From contig JAEYOV010000067.1 in assembly GCA_023411395.1 (NCBI GenBank), positions 1-10,510 on the forward strand: 10,510 bases of DNA, given 5' to 3'. The translations under genes were made by a program, and so were the position numbers. Of the stretch, positions 6,740-10,510 are shown in pieces. The notes below the pieces were generated by a model. It was not told the origin of the DNA. It did no database searches and worked only from the letters and a program-made list of their open reading frames with translations. This DNA comes from Bacillota bacterium. GTDB lineage: Bacteria > Bacillota > Clostridia > Christensenellales > Aristaeellaceae. Each line of letters starts with the position of its first letter. Within the stretch, counting starts at the first letter, position 1.

Positions 6740-6863
6740 GTGGGTGCTGCGCGGGGCCTTTTATGGGGCCATGCCCCTGCAACGCACGGCGGAAGCACGG
6801 ATTGTATGCGCCGGCCATGATGCGGCCTGATGATAGGTTATGGAAAAATGGAGGAGTTTTCAT

Positions 6864-8318
6864 TTGAAAAGGCATATTCTGCTGATCAGCAATATTTTGA
6901 TCATACTTGCCATTATGGCAGGGTTTGTGGCGGTTGTGTACCGGGATACGAAGGCCTATCAGCAGCTTGGCGAAAAGCATTTGGAAAATGTTGTGAGCCT
7001 TGCGGAAATTGATATTTCCATGCATATTGAAAACTCTATGACAAGGCCGGTCATGGTTTCAAAAACCATGGCAAACGACGTGTTTCTAAAGGGATGGCTT
7101 CTTCATGAGCAGGAATACAAAGAAGACGGCGCGTACCTTGAACAGCTATACAGCTATCTGAAAGCATATCAGGTAAAGTATGACTATACGTCGGTGTTCT
7201 GCATTTCCGCCAAAACCGGCAATTATTATTACCAGGGCGGATTGAACAAAACGATATCCAGGCAGGACGAGCATGATATCTGGTACTATAATTTTCTGGC
7301 ATCCGGCCGCGAGTACGACCTTGAGGTGGATACGAACGAAGTTCATCACAATGTGATTACCGTATTTGTGAACTTCCGCGTGGAGGATGATGACGACGAC
7401 CTGCTGGGCGTGATCGGGGTCGGCCTTCAGGTCGCCTCCATCGAGGATGCGATCCGCGTGTATGAGAACGATTATGAGCTGTCCGTGTTCATCGTCAATG
7501 TGGGCGGGGCGAAAAATTCATTCGACGGAAATACCGATATTTTCGTAAGGGAGGAAGACCTGAGCGGGCGCATTGGCATTCAGGAAAGGCTTGTGTTGGC
7601 GCCCTCAGATGAACCTGTGATGCAGTGGTTTACATCCGGGGACAAGCGTAAATGCCTGATCACCAGGTATGACGATACGCTGAACTGGTATTTGGTGCTG
7701 GAGAAGGACACAAGCTCCATCAGCAGAACGTTTCAAAAAAGGATCGAGGCAAACATACTGTTCATGCTGATTACGCTTGCCATTTGCATTACGGTGACCA
7801 CGGCCATTATTATCAATTACAATCATCGGATGGTTGAGATGGAAAATACCGATGACCTGACGGGGCTGCCCAACAGAAAGCTGTTTGCCAAGCAACTGCA
7901 GGCGTTTGTCCGCAAGAATCAGGAGCGGAAAAAGACAATCTTCATGCTGGATGTGGACAACTTCAAGGATATCAACGATACGAAGGGCCATCTGTTCGGC
8001 AATGAAGTTCTGGCTGCTGTCGGGGAACGCCTGAAGAAAGCAATGGCGGGATACGGGATCGCGGCGCGCTGGGGCGGCGATGAATTCCTGGGCGTGTTAA
8101 GGGCGGATACACAGGAGGCCGGGCAGATTCTTGGCCGGTTTATGGAAGCGCTGAAAAACGAGGAAAAGCACGGCGATTGCAGTATAACCGTAAGCGTGGG
8201 GCTGGCGGAGATGGACGGAGGGCATGCGTCGGAGCAGGTGATTGACAGGGCGGACCAGGCGCTGTATCGCTCCAAGGAAGTGGGAAGGGATCGGATTACG
8301 GTGTGGAAAGAGGGATGA
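6864..8318 (+). CDS. Membrane diguanylate cyclase with Cache-like sensor (GGDEF)
   Basis: Likely makes cyclic di-GMP from two GTP. Numbered from the upstream ATG at 6840 (492 aa): transmembrane helix 12-34, extracytoplasmic sensor about 35-303 of double-Cache type, second helix about 305-325, then a GGDEF domain 335-490. The GGDEF domain has DDLTGLPNR (338-346), the metal-binding Asp of FMLDVDNFKDIND (D371) and an intact RWGGDEF (410-416). The RxxD inhibitory site normally just before GGDEF is absent (AGYGIAA), so product inhibition through that site is unlikely. I prefer the TTG at 6864 as start because GGAGGAG (6850-6856) lies seven bases before it; the ATG at 6840 has little upstream. The ligand is unknown. 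The gene is transcribed away from ylxM. Confidence 0.9.
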   Translation: MKRHILLISNILIILAIMAGFVAVVYRDTKAYQQLGEKHLENVVSLAEIDISMHIENSMTRPVMVSKTMANDVFLKGWLLHEQEYKEDGAYLEQLYSYLKAYQVKYDYTSVFCISAKTGNYYYQGGLNKTISRQDEHDIWYYNFLASGREYDLEVDTNEVHHNVITVFVNFRVEDDDDDLLGVIGVGLQVASIEDAIRVYENDYELSVFIVNVGGAKNSFDGNTDIFVREEDLSGRIGIQERLVLAPSDEPVMQWFTSGDKRKCLITRYDDTLNWYLVLEKDTSSISRTFQKRIEANILFMLITLAICITVTTAIIINYNHRMVEMENTDDLTGLPNRKLFAKQLQAFVRKNQERKKTIFMLDVDNFKDINDTKGHLFGNEVLAAVGERLKKAMAGYGIAARWGGDEFLGVLRADTQEAGQILGRFMEALKNEEKHGDCSITVSVGLAEMDGGHASEQVIDRADQALYRSKEVGRDRITVWKEG

Positions 8319-8388
8319 GGGTGAAGGGCGAGCGATAAATGATAAATAGAAATTCGGTATTACGACGGCTACCCGGATACGCTGATTC

Positions 8389-8410
8389 GGCCAGTTGCTA
8401 GCAACTGGCC
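8389..8410. repeat. Perfect 22-base palindrome after the GGDEF gene
   Basis: Arms GGCCAGTTGCT and AGCAACTGGCC meet without a loop, about 70 bases past the diguanylate cyclase stop. No T run follows, so it is not a standard terminator, though it could act as a transcript end or a binding site. It is the first of four hairpins in this gap. Confidence 0.7.
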
Positions 8411-8426
8411 TGTGACATGGAGTAAT

Positions 8427-8526
8427 TTTCTCTTTCGTCCCGAAAGAGAAACAGAAAGGGCTGGGGGGCCGGCGATTCCCCCCAGACCCCCACAAACGCC
8501 CAAAATTGGTGGCACCCTTCGGGTGC
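8427..8526. repeat. Three consecutive strong hairpins, possible dispersed element
   Basis: Hairpin 1: TTTCTCTTTCG (8427-8437), loop TCC, CGAAAGAGAAA (8441-8451), 11 perfect pairs. Hairpin 2: CTGGGGGG (8461-8468), nine-base loop, CCCCCCAG (8478-8485). Hairpin 3: GCACCC (8512-8517), loop TTC, GGGTGC (8521-8526). With the palindrome at 8389 they make a compact structured block in the gap after the GGDEF gene, ending where the DNA turns AT-rich. This resembles a non-coding repeat element or structured RNA rather than a single terminator. I cannot assign it to a known RNA family. Confidence 0.55.
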
Positions 8527-8622
8527 GAAATTCATATATATGCTATGTGACTTATCCGTCGAGGATTTTTATCTGATTGAGAAACAAATTCAACCAATCT
8601 TATATGCCGTACGGGCGCCTAG

Positions 8623-8701
8623 AAAACGCTTGTACGTTTTGTTGCTATAGATATGTCGGGGCTGGAATAATTTTGATGGTTTGTCGAACCATTACTTTTT
8701 T
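8623..8701 (+). terminator. Possible weak terminators in the AT-rich gap
   Basis: Two small plus-strand hairpins: AAAACG (8623-8628)/CGTTTT (8635-8640), and ATGGTT (8676-8681)/AACCAT (8687-8692) followed by TAC and six T. The second has the layout of an intrinsic terminator, but its six-pair stem is AT-rich and weak. Either could stop read-through from the GGDEF gene before the ATPase promoter. Confidence 0.35.
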
Positions 8702-8714
8702 CGCTAATAATATA

Positions 8715-8743
8715 TTGCATTTATAGGAAAATTATGCTAAAAT
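8715..8743 (+). promoter_or_regulatory. Candidate extended -10 promoter for the ATPase gene
   Basis: TTGCAT (8715-8720), 17 bases, then TGC-TAAAAT (-10 at 8738-8743) with the TGn extension. It would give a leader of about 130 bases. The surrounding DNA is very AT-rich, so chance matches are common and confidence is limited. The rest of 8527-8881 shows no gene. Confidence 0.35.
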
Positions 8744-8881
8744 TAGCTGAAATGTTGTTTGTATTTTGTTTTAATTGAAAAGATATATTGTATAGCAAGG
8801 GCAAGCAAATAACTCAAATCAACTCTGCTATGTAAATGAAAGTACCTGGATGTTAACTAGAGCATGTATGGGAGGATTATT

Positions 8882-10423
8882 GTGGATAAATTTGTAAGGA
8901 TAAAATCAATTGATAATTTCAGATTTTTTGAAAGCTATCGTTGGAACAATGCTCTAAAGCCATTCGGAAAATACAATATTATTTATGGCTGGAATGGTTG
9001 TGGTAAATCTACATTAAGTGATTTTTTTGCTGCCATTGAATCTGCCACCCCATTACCTCCGCAATGTTCATTTCAGATATGTTTTCAGGAGGACGGCAAG
9101 CCTGAAAGCGTTATTACAACAAATAGTATTAATATAGTTGCAAAAAGATTTAGAGTGTACCATCAAAATTATGCGCAAGGACTCATATCAAACCCAATAA
9201 AGCATATCTCCATTATTGGACATGATGAAGGTATAGCTGCGGCAAAAATTGAAGATTTGAAAAAAGAAAGTGTAGAATGGGAAAATAGGTTTGCATCAGC
9301 AAAAAAAGCAGGGGAAACGATTACAAGAAATTTTGAAGATTATAGAAGAGATCGAGCAAACTTAATCCGCTCCTTAACTCAATACATTCTATCATATAAC
9401 TATAACAAAATTTACGAACGATATAGGCAGGTAAAAAATCCGGTTGAGGTTTCACCAGAAGAATATGAAAGATTGATCGTTGCTGTTAGAGCTACTCATA
9501 AATCGCCTATTAGTACACCAAGCATACAAGTTCTATCAGAAAAAGTATGCAATGATGTTTTGGCGTTTTTAAAAGAATCTCCCATTTTTAGGGCAATTGA
9601 GAAATTACAAGAGAATGCTGAACTAAGAAATTGGGTTCAGAGAGGGTATGAAATACATAAAGATAATCGCATATGTGGTTTTTGCAATAACCCTATAACC
9701 CCTAATCGGTGGCATGATCTTGAAAACTATTTCAGCGATTCATTGACAAGATTTAAAAGTAGTAGCCTCAATATTCTTCAGCAACTTGAAGAATTAAAAA
9801 ATCAATACAGCAAGTATCTTTCAGACCTTCCACATGAAGCGCAATTTTTTGATGAGTTCACAGCTGAATACATAGTACTAAAAAACGAAGCAACCAAATT
9901 ATGTGATACTTATTGCATGTTTATCTCTAGAACCATTGAATTAATAAGGAAAAAAAACGAGAAAATAATTGATACCCAATGTGCCACAGAATATGTAGTC
10001 CTTTTATCAACTCTTGACTTTGATCATTCTCTTGTTCAAAAAATTGCATCGCTAATTAAAAAGCATAATCAAAAAGCAGATGATTTTGCAAGGAGCATAG
10101 AAGCAGATAAAATTAAACTGGAATTGCACATAATAGCGCAATCTGCACCTAGGTTCATTGAATATGAAACTCAGCTTGATGAGAATGTAAAAAAACAGCG
10201 TGAAGCAAAGGAAAAAATTTCATCGGTCACAACCGAAATTTTAGAACTCGACAATAAAGTCAAGAATTCACGCATTCCAGCAGATATAATAAATGCAGAC
10301 ATTCGTTTCATTTTTGGTCATTCCGATTTGCATTTTGATTGGAAAGAGAACGGCTATGAAATCAAAAGAAATGATCAACTAGCATTAAAATGTACCCTAG
10401 AAAATGGACAGCAAGGGTTTTGA
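8882..10423 (+). CDS. AAA_13/RloC-like ATPase, C-terminally truncated
   Basis: Resembles ABC-type ATPases of the AAA_13 group, which includes the anticodon nucleases PrrC and RloC. From the GTG at 8882 (GGGAGG six bases upstream; an ATG at 8864 is in frame but poorly placed) the frame has 513 codons. Visible parts: Walker A GWNGCGKST (36-44), the RVYHQNYAQGLISNP...IIGHDE segment typical of the group (91-116), helical stretches with coiled-coil character, and a zinc-hook-like CGFC (265-268) followed by NPITPNRWHDLENYFS. The family's LSEGE signature, Walker B and any nuclease domain are missing. The last native residue seems to be Lys503; the final ten codons lie in an insertion-sequence-like end, so the gene is probably inactive. 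Composition is about one-third GC, unlike the housekeeping block, suggesting transfer. Confidence 0.75.
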   Translation: MDKFVRIKSIDNFRFFESYRWNNALKPFGKYNIIYGWNGCGKSTLSDFFAAIESATPLPPQCSFQICFQEDGKPESVITTNSINIVAKRFRVYHQNYAQGLISNPIKHISIIGHDEGIAAAKIEDLKKESVEWENRFASAKKAGETITRNFEDYRRDRANLIRSLTQYILSYNYNKIYERYRQVKNPVEVSPEEYERLIVAVRATHKSPISTPSIQVLSEKVCNDVLAFLKESPIFRAIEKLQENAELRNWVQRGYEIHKDNRICGFCNNPITPNRWHDLENYFSDSLTRFKSSSLNILQQLEELKNQYSKYLSDLPHEAQFFDEFTAEYIVLKNEATKLCDTYCMFISRTIELIRKKNEKIIDTQCATEYVVLLSTLDFDHSLVQKIASLIKKHNQKADDFARSIEADKIKLELHIIAQSAPRFIEYETQLDENVKKQREAKEKISSVTTEILELDNKVKNSRIPADIINADIRFIFGHSDLHFDWKENGYEIKRNDQLALKCTLENGQQGF

Positions 10424-10510
10424 AAACCCATCAAAATGGACAGATGAGTTTTCAAGACCCTTAGTGTCGGACAATAGTGGTTTTGACTCCAGTTCAGACA
10501 GGTATTACAA
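10391..10510. mobile_element. Putative insertion-sequence end (IS21-like?), continues beyond window
   Basis: From TGT at 10391 the sequence stops looking like the ATPase gene and becomes repeat-rich. AAAATGGACAG occurs at 10401-10411 and 10433-10443, each copy preceded by a TG and a CC-containing spacer. GGGTTTTGAAAAC (10415-10427) is repeated inverted as GTTTTCAAGACCC (10448-10460) with one mismatch. A further TGTCGGACA lies at 10465-10473. Multiple short terminal repeats of this kind, starting with TG, are known for IS21-family ends. No transposase is in the window, so the family call is tentative. Confidence 0.55.

Noticed and set aside
8389..8526. CRISPR array
   Set aside because: The hairpins differ from one another in sequence and there are no equal-length repeats with unique spacers.
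8340..8576. Open frame on the plus strand of about 75 codons through the hairpin cluster (starts YYDGYPDTLIRPVA)
   Set aside because: No start codon with a ribosome binding site, low-complexity proline-rich translation, and the hairpins explain the sequence better. It may be a fossil or repeat, not a gene.
10391..10460. Programmed frameshift or sequencing error at the end of the ATPase gene
   Set aside because: All three plus frames were read past 10391; none gives an SEGE-like signature, whereas the repeats point to an inserted element.

Overview
The window looks like a chromosomal segment of a Bacillota bacterium, most likely a GC-rich member of the Clostridia. This rests on the gene order ylxM-ffh-rpsP-khpA-rimM-trmD, strong AGGAGG-type ribosome binding sites, TTG/GTG starts, two consensus sigma-A promoters, and intergenic palindromic repeats of a style I associate with gut Clostridia. 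No rRNA or species marker is present, so the placement is an inference.

Layout. (1) Positions 1-175 hold no recognisable gene, only a hairpin terminator beyond alaS. (2) Positions 176-6475 are a co-directional minus-strand block. In transcription order it runs: ylxM, ffh, rpsP, khpA, rimM, trmD, a 125-residue unknown membrane protein, then alaS. A consensus promoter precedes ylxM and a second near-perfect one precedes alaS. The block covers protein targeting (YlxM, Ffh), the small ribosomal subunit (bS16, RimM), RNA binding (KhpA), tRNA modification (TrmD) and tRNA charging (AlaRS). The AlaRS is a short form that keeps the catalytic and editing cores but lacks the usual linker barrel and C-terminal domain. 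(3) On the plus strand, transcribed divergently, 6864-8318 encodes a membrane-anchored diguanylate cyclase with a Cache-like external sensor and an intact GGDEF motif. (4) Positions 8319-8881 carry no gene: first a GC-rich cluster of four strong hairpins, then an AT-rich leader. (5) From about 8530 the composition drops to roughly one-third GC. The only gene there is an AAA_13/RloC-like ATPase with a CxxC zinc-hook-type motif, a family linked to anticodon nucleases and phage defence.

That ATPase stops just before the expected ABC signature. Its last ten codons coincide with a repeat-rich sequence starting at 10391 that looks like the end of an insertion sequence, possibly IS21-type. The simplest reading is a conserved housekeeping operon next to a small acquired accessory region whose defence-like gene has been broken by an insertion. 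I do not see a complete new system. The broken RloC-like gene, the short AlaRS, the two repeat clusters and the unknown membrane protein are the points worth following.
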